Positions 33,405 through 44,376 of a DNA stretch of 64,000 nucleotides are shown piece after piece. How positions within the stretch are numbered: the stretch's first letter is position 1; the number at the start of each line of letters is the position of its first letter. Under the pieces are notes generated by a model, which did not search any database, was not told where the DNA came from, and was given only the letters and a program-made list of their open reading frames with translations. This DNA is from Paralithodes platypus. Lineage: Eukaryota; Arthropoda; Malacostraca; Decapoda; Lithodidae. A program made the translations under genes and the position numbers. The stretch spans positions 2,552,492 to 2,616,491 of the forward strand of contig JAVRFV010002311.1 in the NCBI GenBank assembly GCA_032716605.1. Direction: 5' to 3'.

Positions 33405-34453
33405 TAGATCAGATTTTTACCCTGAATTGTGTTGTGGAGAAGTATCTGGAGAAGAAACAAAAGGTGTATGTTGCCTTTATGGACTTGGAGAAGGCCTATG
33501 ACAGAGTGGATAGAGAAGGTTTGTGGAAAGTACTTAGAATATACGGAGTAGAGGGCAAGTTGCTGAAAGCAGTGAAGAGCATGTATGAGGGTGCAAAGGC
33601 GGCAGCACGTGTGGAGAGTGAGCAGAGCGAGTTCTTTGACCTGAATGTTGGTTTGAAACAGGGGTGTGTGATGTCCCCGTGGTTGTTTACTGTATATATG
33701 GATGGAGTCATGAAAGAAATACTATCAAGAGCAGTGGATGTTGGTGTATCGCTGAAAAGGGAGGGAATTGAGTGGAAGCTACCTATACTGCTGTTTGCGG
33801 ATGATACAGTTCTGATGAGTGATAATGAATGGGAGTTGCAGGGTCTGGTAAATGAGTTTGGAACAGTGTGCGAAAAACGGAATTTGAAGGTAAATACGGG
33901 GAAGAGCAAGGTTATGGTCTTCGAAAGGGGTGAAGTCACAGAGTGTGAGGTGAAGCTGAACGGTCAGGCTATGGAGATCGTCAACTCTTTTAAGTATCTG
34001 GGCAGTGTGTTGAGTAAAGATGGGACTATGGATGAAGAGGTGCGGGAGAGGGTACAACAGGGGAAGAGGGTTGTAGGAACGCTAAAAGCAATAACAAGAA
34101 ATAGGGTGGTCAGTATGGAAGTGAAGAAGTCCTTGCATGACAGTGTGGTAATCCCGACACTGACTTACGGAAGCGAAGCATGGACGTTGGTTGAGAGACT
34201 CAGACCAAGAGTGAGAGCAGTGGAAATGAATTACTTAAGGAGTGCGTGCGGAGTTACATGGAGGGATAGACAGACTAATGAGGAAGTAAGAAGGAGGTGT
34301 GGTGTGGAGGTAGATGTGCTGGAAAGTGTGAAAAGGAACAACTTGAGATGGTTCGGCCATATGGAACGTATGGAAAGCGAGAGAATGACTAAGAGGGTGT
34401 ACGAGAGCGAGGTGGAGGGACAGAGGGGGAGAGGTAGACCGAATATGAGGTGA
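33405..34453 (+). pseudogene. Reverse transcriptase of RTE-like LINE, one nonsense codon
   Basis: The frame is open from the truncation point to a TGA at 34451-34453, where the sister copies have TGG (Trp in NMRWKDG); it then continues open in the same frame to about 34587. It holds both catalytic boxes: AFMDLEKAYDRVD and LLFADDTVLMSD. Upstream endonuclease is missing. The apparent first Met is flanking DNA fused in frame. Confidence 0.9.
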
Positions 34454-34595
34454 AAGGATGGAGTGAGGAACTACATGAACGAAGGCGGTGCTGGTTGGGG
34501 GGAGGGGCGTCGACTGACTGGGGACAGAGGTGCATGGGGGCGGTTCGTTCGTGGCCACCCCTTCGGGGATCGCGGCGTCAGGCAATAGATAGATA
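33405..34595 (+). mobile_element. RTE-like LINE, 5'-truncated, GATA tail
   Basis: Flanked by GAACTCTTTATGTG at 33391-33404 and 34596-34609, a perfect 14-base duplication. Ends with ATAGATAGATAG. Virtually identical to 12113-13014 and 26068-27252 over shared parts. Confidence 0.94.
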
Positions 34596-34982
34596 GAACT
34601 CTTTATGTGCTAGCCTAATATTATTAGAACAATGAGAGTTTGCAAATGATGACCGCTTAGAGTAGCGAGACATTCGAGTTTTGCGGACTTTTTGACAGTC
34701 TGCCTGTCAGTCCCCAGGCCAATCGAGGGATTTTTTTGGTTAGGCAGCCAAACTGGTATGAATTTTGAAATTTTCTCCATTTTGGTAGGCCTAGCCTAGC
34801 CTATGACTAAAAAGATTTGACCTATAGCACAGCCTACTCACAGCACCATCAATAGCCACTTTTAAGTTTTAGGCTAGGTATTTGTGAACTGATAATGCCT
34901 TACCCTAGTATTTTTTTGTACTCATTTTTCATCCACTCAGTCAGTAGGCCTATTTCAATTTAAAGACCTGCATTAAATGAAG

Positions 34983-35401
34983 TGTATTCTGCCGAAAACT
35001 AGGCGAAAATAGCTAATGAGACCAGAACGGCCCCGTACGTGGTCTGGTTCACCCCGCAGTGGTGCAAGTGAAACGCGGGAAACCCGCTATTGTCTTCGTA
35101 TTGAAAATCCTGAGAGCGAAACCCCCACGCCCAACGAGATCCCCGGTCCCATTTCCATCCCCGATTTGGTCTCTCTCTCTCCCAAATTCATTCCACATAT
35201 ATACATCGTGATTACGTCAGCCCTGTTATATATAACAATCATCATAGTCCCCCCCAATTCTAACAATTATATGTCTCTAACCTCCCGTTGTTTATCCACT
35301 AACTTATATATATTCAACATTCCTAATAACCAGACCTTATACGGGGCCCGTTCTGGTCTCATTTTGAAGCTATATTCGCCTAGTTTTTTCGACAGAATAC
35401 A
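34983..35401. mobile_element. MITE with ~55-bp terminal inverted repeats
   Basis: The left end TGTATTCTGCCGAAAACTAG and the block ATGAGACCAGAACGG are repeated in reverse complement at the right end (CCGTTCTGGTCTCAT, then CTAGTTTTTTCGACAGAATA). 419 bp in all, with no conserved protein. No other copy in the window and no clear target duplication, so the superfamily is open. Confidence 0.75.
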
Positions 35402-35889
35402 GATGATTGATCAAAATACGCTATCGAGAGAGTATTCTTCTGATCACATTGCTTTATGATACGTACTACTAACTAACAATGTAAATGGACTTTCTTAAGC
35501 ATAGCCTTTATGGAATTTTGTCGAGATGCTGCCAGCAAAATTGTAAGTTGCTTTATTTTCCTTTTAACTTTTTTTTTATGCATAAATTAATCCCTTGAGG
35601 ATGACATGACTAGGCTATGGTTTTGTGGAAAACCCTTGAAAACCCGAGCTAAGTTTTTTTGGCCCATAATACATATTTTTTCCGGTTTCCTACACCTTTT
35701 TTCTGGTCAGTATTGACGCTTATTTATAATTCCCGGGGGGCCCCCCCTTCCACGAACGCAACAGAGTTTTTGTCTTTAATATTTCGTCTCATATAAATAA
35801 AAGTGCTTTTTTAGTGTTTCGTACACCAGAAAAGGGTGTAAGCTCCCCTATTTTAAATATGTTGCATTGTATTCGGATGAGTATTAGAT

Positions 35890-36350
35890 GATTTTGTTCA
35901 GCTTTGGAAGGCTAACTGGCATAGGATGAGGGAAATATGGATTTAGGGATAGAGTTCCTGAGCTCAGCTGTTGAATAGAAGGTAATTTCACTCTTGGGTT
36001 GGAGAGTTTATGACTAGGCCTATTATTATTATAATTCACGGGAACCCCCTCAACCCACGGCCTATATAGACCCTCTAACGGTGGGGGGTGAGGAGGGGCA
36101 GATCCCGTCCTGTATCTAATACCGGTACCCAAGTAAAATAATGTCATAGGGGTGAGGGGGATCATGACGACCGTAGTACTTCAATCTTTCTTCTATTCAA
36201 CAGCTGAGCTCCATATTTCCCCCATCATATGACTTAAAAATTGCTTCTTCTGTGTCCAGACATTTTTGGCTTGAGCCTTGATTGTGGCCCTGTCATTCTT
36301 TCAACTCTGAGAGACACTCGTCTATGACTTAAATTGCTTCAAACAGTGAG
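35890..36350. pseudogene. Two decayed family E LINE C-termini, head to head
   Basis: 35925-36020 matches the minus-oriented family E end (as at 15790-15870); 36180-36320 matches it in the opposite orientation ('caacagctgagctcc', 'gtgtccagacattttggc'-like text). Between them is a GC-richer spacer. A fossil inverted pair. Confidence 0.55.
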
Positions 36351-36359
36351 TGTGTCCAG

Positions 36360-36926
36360 ATAAACCTCCGAGTAACACGGAGCGGCGGCGGCAGACAAGA
36401 ATTGCCATCATGTTCCCGCGTCTATTTTGACTGCCTGTGAGCTGTAACATGAAGCAAGTAAGTTGATCGCACATACTGTATTTCGAGTTTGATTAGTTCC
36501 TTTTGCTATTCTTGTGTTGTCCCAGTTTTTTGGTTTGTTTGTTTTGCAAGTTTTTTTATAATAGGCCTAGGCCTAGGCCGAGTTAAAAAAAATCCACATT
36601 GGAGGCATTTTCTGCCATGGATAGGCTAATGAAATGAAGTTGAATAATTTATAGGCTACCTATACCTAAGCTTTTATTATACCAAACTGGAGGAAATGAA
36701 TAGAAAGAAATAAGGATAGGCTAACAATGTAAAATAAGTCAATGGAACTTTCTTAAGCATAGACCTACGGAATTTTGCTGAGACGCTGCCAGCATCTAGA
36801 GAGAGAGAGAATGTGAGTGAATGAGTAAAAAGTTTTCCATAATTAACAAAAACTAGACTAGTCTGTAGACAAATTACTGTATAGCCTAGGCCTAGTTGTG
36901 ATGATTATAAATGTACTCACCAGGAA
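36360..36926. other. Non-coding repeat fragments
   Basis: The phrase 'aactttcttaagcatag ... ctgccagc' at 36745-36800 recurs at 35490-35540 and partly at 38270-38300, so it is a dispersed element of unknown kind. A CpG-rich patch lies at 36375-36415. No gene supported. Confidence 0.4.
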
Positions 36927-37066
36927 CAGATGAGTATCTGGAGAAGAAACAAAAGGTGTATGAGTAGCCTAGATAAGAGAATTTGTGGAAAGTACTTAGA
37001 ATTATACGAAGGCAAGTTGCTGAAAGGAGTGAGTGAAGAGCATGTATAGGGTGGGTGCAAAAGGCT
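36927..37066 (+). pseudogene. Fossil fragment of the RTE-like LINE
   Basis: 'gagtatctggagaagaaacaaaaggtgtatg' and 'tttgtggaaagtacttagaat' follow the same order as 33437-33600, but with many deletions and no frame. This old copy lies among near-identical young ones, so the family has been active over a long period. Confidence 0.75.
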
Positions 37067-37069
37067 GGA

Positions 37070-38720
37070 GTGTCTGGATGGACTAGGCCTTAGCCCCCAT
37101 CAGTCCAGAGTAGCTTATATATAATATATGGGTTCAATGTTATTTTAATACCACGAATTTAGTTGATATATTTGAAGATAAATATTGAATCTATATGCTA
37201 GGCTATAAATATAATAAGAAAATTTGTTTTAACCCTCGGCAAAACCTAATAAAAAAGTATGGTACTAACATTTATTTTTCGTAACAAGGTTGTCAATACG
37301 GTACTTCCAGTTATCGATAGCTCTAAAGATCATATGAAAATGTGTTAAACCCCCGGAAAAACTTAATATAAAAGTATGGTATCAAATTTTAATTTTCGTA
37401 ACAAGGTTGTCAATACGGTACTTTCCCGTTATCAATGTACAATCAAAGCCGAAGATTGCAGAGTAAACACCGTAGACTTCATCGACTTCTTTCACCTTCG
37501 TATAATCGACAGCCAATTTTTTTTTTTTTTTTTACTAAGGGATTAGTACTCAACCAGCGGGGGTGTTGGGGCAGCAGCCCCCACCCATAAAACTAGGTTA
37601 GGTTAGGTAAGGTTGTTAGGTTAGGCTAATGTCTTTCCAAATCACTATCGGGGGCGTGTCTCAACATCGATCAATAGGCCTAATGGGGAAAATAGGTTTT
37701 CCCGAGATTTCTAATTAATTGCAAACACTATATTGATGCAAATGAACAATTTCTTTTATAAAAAACACTGAAAATTCGTGGTATTAAAATAATATTTTTC
37801 CAATATATGTTTAGGCTATATTATAATATATGCCTATAGATGTAATAATAACAGTAATTATTAAAAAAGACTGACTAACTAGGCCTTAAAATTACATGTG
37901 TTAACTAGCTGGAGGACCCCACAACGCAGACACGCAGACTGGAGACTCGGCAGATGTAAACAAACAAAAGGCGTCATTAAAAATATTATTTTTAATAACA
38001 ATATAATATAGGCTATACCCAATTTTTCACAGGCATAAATAAATACTTCTTTCTTCTTTTTCCTAGGTTATCACGATTTCTTATGATTCTACATGTTTTT
38101 ACATACATGGCTACACACTCACTACACAGTATTAATCACATAGTTACCCATAATATTAATCCGTTTTCTTAATTTACTTAAAGGTTCTCGCTGGTTTTCT
38201 TTTATTAATTTGGTGGGGAAACTGAAGGAAATGGATAGAATATAAGGAAGCTAGCTAACGATGTAAATATAGTCAATGGTTGGTTTTCTTTTAAGCATAG
38301 GATGGCATGTTTGTTCTTAAAGGTTTCTTGTAAGATTTGTGTGTTAGTAGTCTGTAGACAAATACTGTAGTTATTATAAGTGTATTATTATAAATGTATG
38401 TTTACTCCTTGTGTGACTGGGTTAAAACTTGAGAATTAAACGACCTTCTAAAATCCAGTCAGATAAGACCCTACACAATATGGTTTTAACCCAATCAGAT
38501 TGAAGATGTGAGAAATATGAGATGTGTATATCAAGAAAATAAAATTCAAAGTATGACTTAAGTTTAATAACACTATAAATAAAAAATAACAAGGGTTTTG
38601 CTTTTACATTCTTGACTTTGGGATTGTAAATGATGGAAACTGACTGAAGATATTCAGTATACCTGTTCAATAAGCTGTTAAACTTCTGACTCTGTTCAGA
38701 TGCTTAGACAGGTGAACCTA
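37070..38720. other. Non-coding, degenerate repeats
   Basis: 37240-37300 and 37340-37400 are an approximate direct duplication ('aaaagtatggta', 'tttcgtaacaaggttgtcaatacggtact'). 38420-38710 repeats segments of 19440-20335. No coding potential. Confidence 0.45.
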
Positions 38721-38727
38721 GAATAGA

Positions 38728-38731
38728 GGAC

Positions 38732-38772
<41 letters not shown>

Positions 38773-38773
38773 G
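38728..38773. repeat. (TAA)n microsatellite
   Basis: About fifteen uninterrupted TAA/AAT units at 38731-38771. Confidence 0.9.
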
Positions 38774-38911
38774 TTCTAAAAGCTAGCGCATGCTAAGCTA
38801 GCTAAGGATAGCTCAATAAGGTCGATTAGGCGTATTTCCATTGGGGTCCTGTACTACTACCCCATCCCTTTGCTCATGAGGGATGGTAACGACTCAATGC
38901 TTGTGAAAAAT

Positions 38912-38996
38912 CTTTAATGCGCCAAGCGTGGGCGCGAACCCGGGCCTTCTGGGTGGAAGTCCGAGACGCTAGTCACTACACCAAGCGAGCCGCTAA
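38912..38996 (-). repeat. tRNA-like sequence
   Basis: The minus strand has an A-box-like TTGGTGTAGTGACTAGCG and a B box CCCGGGTTCGCGCCC with correct spacing, as in Gly/Glu-type tRNAs. The acceptor arm and the anticodon stem are poor. tRNA pseudogene or SINE head. Confidence 0.4.
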
Positions 38997-39741
38997 CATT
39001 AAGACTTTCTCTTCCTCTACCCCACAACTTGGGCTCAAAGTTGAGTGAGTTAAGACACACTATCTGGTCCGAGGGAGGTCTTTTTGAATCTCCCCTGTTT
39101 TGATAAAAGAGCCCTGGGAAGCATTCACAAATGAGACAGAACAACACTTCACAACTAGTTAACTGTTTAGAACATTCACTAACATCAACAATGCTGTACA
39201 CATACTCAATAAAACTATCCAAAACGCTGACAAGAAACACATTCCAAGAAACAGAAAAAGACACAACCCCAACTTCACACCAGAAATTCAAAACCTCATC
39301 AGACAAGGCAACATACTGAAACACTCCCCAGCACCCCACACACAAGACATCACACAACAAATTCAAGCACTCAACACCCAAACTAACAACAAAATACAAG
39401 AACAACAAAAACTAAATTGGAATTCCTACAAACACTTGATCACAAAATAAACCCCAAAAAACTCTACAAAACACTAAACAGCATCACACTTTCCAACAGC
39501 AACACAACACAATCACATGCTGCAATCACAACATGTAAACAACAAGCAAACACTCTCATCAATCATTTCTCACATGTCAGCTACCGTCACAAAGACGACC
39601 GACGTGTCATCCGACGTAAGAGACAATTCCCCACAGACCCTGACTATAACCTTCACCAATCACCAGACAAAGCATATCATCAACAATCTCAAGCACTCAC
39701 CGTGCCTGTGGCCTAGACAACATAAGCAACATACACCTCAG

Positions 39742-40250
39742 GGCGGGTGCCCGACCCTGAAAGGGGTTGAAATAGGGGAGCTATCCCCCCGCCAAAGGCG
39801 GCTTTCTAGGGCGTTTCCTAGCTGATGCTGAGAGGATTGAGTTCTAGTCATGTGGTGATGGGCTGGTCTATCAGAGTGAGAACTGAGCGATCTCTGCCAT
39901 ACCCATAGCTTACTCTGACTGTTCCTTTAACTTATATATTTTCTAGATCTCAAGTGACGGCGTCTTTTCCGTGGATTGACCTCCCAATCTACCAAGATTG
40001 GAAGCTAAAGCGTCACATTTTTCCCTTGCCCCTCAACTTTCTCTTCATAATTGCTGAGGGGCACAGGGCCCTGGGTGGGGCTTTGGTTTCCCGGGCGTTT
40101 CCGCACCCTCCTGAGCTCCCCGCCATGGAGTGGCTTCGGTCACCCAGGCTTTATTGTGGTCGGCAGGGAGGGTTCTGTGAGGGCGCTCGGTTATGGCCTT
40201 GGAATTGCTCGGGGCCTTGGGGCTGTTCGGCCAGGCAGCTTGGGGAACAA
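39742..40250 (+). mobile_element. SINE family S1, full-length copy inside LINE A
   Basis: Flanked by CAACATACACCTCAG at 39727-39741 and 40251-40265. LINE copy B has the same position empty (46844-46858). 509 bp; starts GGCGGGTGCCCGAC and ends with GGGAACAA. Confidence 0.95.
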
Positions 40251-40252
40251 CA

Positions 40253-41160
40253 ACATACACCTCAGACCACAAGGCATACAAGCACTCACTAACATATCAA
40301 ACTACAGCTATTCACACAACACAATACCAGACATTTGGAGTTTCATCATCACATTCCCCATACCCAACAAAGACCCCACGCTCCTCACACCGCCCCATCA
40401 CACTCCTTTGCTCCCCCTCCAAAGTCATGGAACGCCTAGTATTGCAACTAATTACATTTTAGGCACCACACAGATCACAGCCACACTCGACATTAGTAAA
40501 GCCTTCGATGCCATCCCCCGCCACAACTTAACAAACAAAATCTTCAACACAAAAAGGTGGCACCCTTTTGCCGGTCAGTCATCTAAAATCAGAAACTTTC
40601 CAAACGGAGTCCCACAAGGATCCGTCCTATCGCCCGCACTCTTCAAATCTGTACATGCACGATATAGTTTAACTACACCCAATACGCCCCAAATAAACTT
40701 AGCTTCCTATGCAGATGACATAACACTCACATGCACACACCATGACCCAAAAAGAGCAACAGATCTCCTTCAACCTATCTCAACACACTACATGGCTGGT
40801 GCACTACAAACAGACTTAATCTAGCCCCAGCCAAATCCACCGCAACCCTGCTCACAAGCTGGACAGGAGAACACGAATACATCCCTCAACTCACCATAAA
40901 CAACACACCCCTAACACATACACACACACCCAAAATCCTAGGAGTAACATATGATACTCATATGACATTCAAACAGCACACCACAAACATTAAAAAGAAA
41001 CTGACACCCAGACTTAACGCCCTCAGGTCAAGTACTTGCTCACACAAAATTTGGACACAACAAAGAAACTACCACCACAGTATATAAACAATACAAAAAA
41101 TCAGTGATGGAATACGCAAGCCCAGCCTGGAACGCATCATAAGACCTTACAGACTATTCA
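40253..41160 (+). pseudogene. Reverse transcriptase of LINE A, copy A
   Basis: In pieces: a fingers remnant (PITLLCSPSKVMERLVLQL), a jump of about 130 bases relative to copy B, and ATLDISKAFDAIPRHNLTNK. It continues with NGVPQGSVLSPALF, LASYADDITLTCTHHDPKRATDLLQP, and after 40820 ILGVTYDTHMTFKQHT and MEYASPAWNAS. Several frameshifts, e.g. an extra 'agta' near 41030 relative to copy B. Non-functional. Confidence 0.8.
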
Positions 41161-41205
41161 AAACAAAGCCCTGAAGATCATTACTAGACCAGTCAAAGTA
41201 GGGCT

Positions 41206-41520
41206 GGACTTAGAACAAATTGTAATAGAAGGTTTTTTGGCTTTAACTTGTTTATTAGGTCCCTCTGATGAACATATAAAAAGTCTCCAACTTTTGGACA
41301 CCGGGAAAGTGGTTAATTTGCATAAATTCAAGATGGCCGCCGTCCAAAGCTTCAATTTACAGATAACTTTTTTCTGGTTGCTCCTAGACCCTATAAATGT
41401 ATTACAAACAACGTTTTTTGGCTTTAACTTGTTTATTAGGTCCCTCTGATGAACATATAAAAAGTCTCCAACTTTTGGACACCTGGAAAGTGGTTAATTT
41501 ACAGCCAAAAAACCTTACAG
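41206..41520 (+). repeat. Left terminal inverted repeat of the Academ-like element
   Basis: Reverse complement of 44061-44376 with very few differences; the same 70-codon by-product frame is present in both. Contains two direct copies of a ~90-base segment starting TTTTTTGGCTTTAACTTG (41233 and 41414). A third, inverted copy of the outermost ~45 bases follows at 41521-41569. Confidence 0.93.
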
Positions 41521-41641
41521 CCAAAAAACCTTCTATTGCAATTTGTTCTAGGTCAAGCCCTACCTTTACTGCACATTATTGTCTATTACATTTTGCCTAG
41601 GCCTATACTAATCCCATCATCTTGTTTCTTGTTTCATGCAA

Positions 41642-43637
41642 GGACTTCCAGGAGGCTGCAGATCTTTTGGATAAGCTGTTGCGTGAAGACGTTTCACCGG
41701 ATGAAGTCTGCAGTAAAGACGTTTTCAACAGAATTTCTGAAAAACTTAAAGCTGAGAAGAGCTCCTTAGCAGAGCATAAGATGGGAAAGCTATGGATTCA
41801 ATACATGGACATGATTGACCTGCTGCGTCGCTTCCTGAGGGCACTGAGAATGGGCGATTTCCTACTGTACCTCGGAACACTCCAGGAGATGTTGCCGTAC
41901 TTTGCAGCGTGTGGTCATAACAATTATGCCAAGTCAGCCCATGTGTACATTCAAGACATGATTGAACTTGAGCAGCTCAACCCAGACATGTTCTGTCAAT
42001 TGAACTCCGGTCTATTTGTGATCCGCCGAAGTGATCGGCTGTGGGCAGGACTGCCAAGCGACTTGGTTATAGAGCAGGTTTTGATGCGCTCTTTGAAAAC
42101 GAATGGTGGATTGACACGTGGTAGGGGCATGGAGGAAACGCAACGCCTGCGCTGGTTACTTGCTATGCCAGCCTGCGCTGAGGTGAGTGAAGTTATGCAA
42201 GAACTGACAGGGAAGCATTTCCACACCTCTGAGCAGCACAAAGAAATGACTGAAGCAAGGCGTGAACGAGATAGGAAGGACACAGAGAAGGTTCTCGCAT
42301 TCTTCAAGGATTATGATCCATTTCAAGAATCAAATGAACTCAGGAATATTGCCAACGGTGTGACAGGACCAGCCTCGGCCAATCCTCATTTACTGTATGA
42401 GGTTGGTATGAACATTGTGCAGAAGATGGAAGGTAGCAATGCTTTTGACTTTTCATTTAGGAAGAAAGATCAAGTTGAGTCGTTGGGTGCAAAGGTTACA
42501 ATCAGTGCTGAAAAAGTACCAATCGACCCACAGCTCCTTTTCCAGAGGCTCCTCATCTTTGCTAATAACAGGGACTTAGGTGTTGAAGAGGTCTTTGCGT
42601 ATGAGTTGTCTAGCTACCCTACTGCTCTGTTCGATAAGTGGGGGAGGCTCAGGGAAGCCAATAAACCACAGCTAGGAGATGAGATAGCTGCTGTTGTTCC
42701 CAAGTCGTCATTGGAATCATTTGAGGAAGAAAGGACTGTGACCCATGTTCTGGATGGTGGTTCCTTATTGCAAAGGATTCCATGGAAGAAGGGTGACACA
42801 TTTGAGGACATTGCAAGCATGTACATGAAGCATGTTTCCAAAAACTTTCTCAACCCGGTGGTTGTATTCGACGGTTATAAATCAGGACCTACTACCAAGG
42901 ACATGACACACAATCGACGATCAAAAGGAGTCTTTGGTCAAAAGGTGATGTTCACTCCAACCATGCCCCTTCGGTCAAAAAAGGAAAACTTCTTGTCAAA
43001 CTCGGACAATAAGCAAAACTTCATTGACTTATTGTGTGAAACATTCAAGGCAAATGGAATTGACTGTGTCAATGCGCCAGCAGATGCAGATGTCATGATT
43101 GCGAAGAAGGGAATTGAGCATGCAAGGGAAACCGTGACATATGTGATAGGTGAGGACACAGACTTGTTGGTGCTGTTGTGTCATTATGCGGAACGAGGGA
43201 TGAATGATTTGTACTTCAAGTCGAGCAAGGAAGGTGGGAAATGTTGGCATATTAACTCAGTAGCAGAAGCTCTCGGTGAAAGCATCTGTCGTGTCCTGCC
43301 AGTTGTCCATGCACTCTGTGGATGTGACACAACCTCACGACTGTATGGTATTGGTAAAGGGGCTGCCTTGAGGAAAGTGAGGGAAGACAACGGTTTCTTG
43401 AAATGTATAGAAGCATTCTGTTGCCAAAGTGGAAGTAAAGACGCGATATCATCAGCTGGTGAAAAGGCCTTGGTTTATTTGTACGGGGGAAAAGGAAATG
43501 ACACCCTTGACGGACTGCGAAAGACAAAGTTTTGCAACAAGGTGGCAAAAAGTTCAACTACCGTTGAAGTTCACAGCCTTCCCCCAACAACCGATGCAGC
43601 CAAATACCACTCGTTCCGAGTTTATTGTCAGGTCTAG
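41642..43637 (+). pseudogene. Transposase tail fused to FEN1/XPG-like nuclease
   Basis: Open from a likely splice acceptor ('tcttgtttcatgcaag', ending 41641) to a TAG at 43635-43637; no ATG near the start, so at least one upstream exon is absent. Numbering from 41622: residues ~50-250 are helical, with GHNNYAKSA and IEQVLMRSLK...GGLTRGRG (Glu 151), which I read as the end of a DDE transposase. Residues ~370-600 are a FEN1/XPG nuclease: VLDGGSLL (Asp 378), VVFDGY (417), APADADV (488, 490), GEDTDLL (512, 514) and CGCDTTS (569) with the helix-hairpin-helix after it. The spacing follows FEN1's seven acidic positions. The nuclease core looks intact; the transposase part lacks its first two acids. 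Confidence 0.8.
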
Positions 43638-43913
43638 GAATGGATGGGGAACTGTGTGGACCCCGAGAAATGGGGCTGGTGTCTGCGGAAGGGACAGCTT
43701 GAACCGAAGACGATGGATTCGCCAGTGGCTCCTGATTCACTACTGAAATTGGTCAGATGTCAGTGTAAGGGCAACTGTGACACTCAACGCTGTAGTTGCA
43801 AACGGAATGAGCTTGAATGTTCCAGTGCATGTGGTCAATGTAAAGGACTCTGTCAAAATAGCAACTTTGATGCAAGCACCGATGATCCAAGTGAATACGA
43901 ACTCCTATCATGA
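43638..43913 (+). CDS. Cysteine-rich (CXC-like) C-terminus of the same protein
   Basis: Same frame as the preceding ORF, after the TAG stop; ends at TGA 43911-43913. Contains RCQCKGNCDTQRCSCKRN followed by ECSSACGQCKGLC: nine closely spaced cysteines in the pattern of a tesmin/TSO1-type CXC zinc-binding module, likely a DNA-binding end. Because the frame is unbroken on both sides, the stop looks like one point mutation, or a designed readthrough; the former is simpler. Confidence 0.75.
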   Translation, partial: EWMGNCVDPEKWGWCLRKGQLEPKTMDSPVAPDSLLKLVRCQCKGNCDTQRCSCKRNELECSSACGQCKGLCQNSNFDASTDDPSEYELLS

Positions 43914-44060
43914 ATTACATAATTGGCTCTGAATGACGTCATACTACGTCATGTTTTTTTGTTTTTTTTTTTTATAAAAAAGAGGGACAACAGGTCAAAA
44001 AACCCATACAAGCACAAAGTGCCTGTGTCACCCCTTGTGAAAGAGACAGTTCAGCCTGTC

Positions 44061-44376
44061 TGTAAGGTTTTTCGGCTGTAAATTAACCACTTTCCAGGTG
44101 TCCAAAAGTTGGAGACTTTTTATATGTTCATCAGAGGGACCTAATAAACAAGTTAAAGCCAAAAAACGTTGTTTGTAATACATTTATAGGGTCTAGGAGC
44201 AACCAGAAAAAAGTTATCTGTAAATTGAAGCTTTGGACGGCGGCCATCTTGAATTTATGCAAATTAACCACTTTCCCGGTGTCCAAAAGTTGGAGACTTT
44301 TTATATGTTCATCAGAGGGACCTAATAAACAAGTTAAAGCCAAAAAACCTTCTATTACAATTTGTTCTAGGTCCAG
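44061..44376 (-). repeat. Right terminal inverted repeat of the Academ-like element
   Basis: Mirror of 41206-41520. The outer edge reads TTGTTCTAGGTCCAG; the last few bases present at the left side (GTAGGG) are not matched here. Confidence 0.93.

Larger units (their letters stand above)
39105..41184 (+). mobile_element. LINE family A, copy A, first part
   Basis: 5'-truncated copy. It begins in the linker between endonuclease and reverse transcriptase (matching copy B from about 46195), is interrupted by a SINE at 39742-40250, and resumes with the reverse transcriptase. It has a deletion in the fingers. Visible: SYADDITLTCTHHD (catalytic box), VPQGSVLSPALF and ATLDISKAFDAIPRHN. The sequence is then cut by the Academ-like element and ends at 44405-45052. 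Jockey/I-type superfamily by C-terminal signature. Confidence 0.85.

Noticed and set aside
38914..39408. 164-residue minus ORF
   Set aside because: Antisense of the LINE A linker and of a tRNA-like sequence; no homology to a protein family.
40051..40824. 257-residue ORF joining SINE and LINE sequence
   Set aside because: A chance in-frame fusion across the SINE insertion; the first third is SINE sequence and is not conserved.
41237..44343. Two identical 70-residue ORFs in opposite orientation
   Set aside because: They lie within the two arms of the Academ-like inverted repeats and are identical because the arms are; there is no independent sign of coding.
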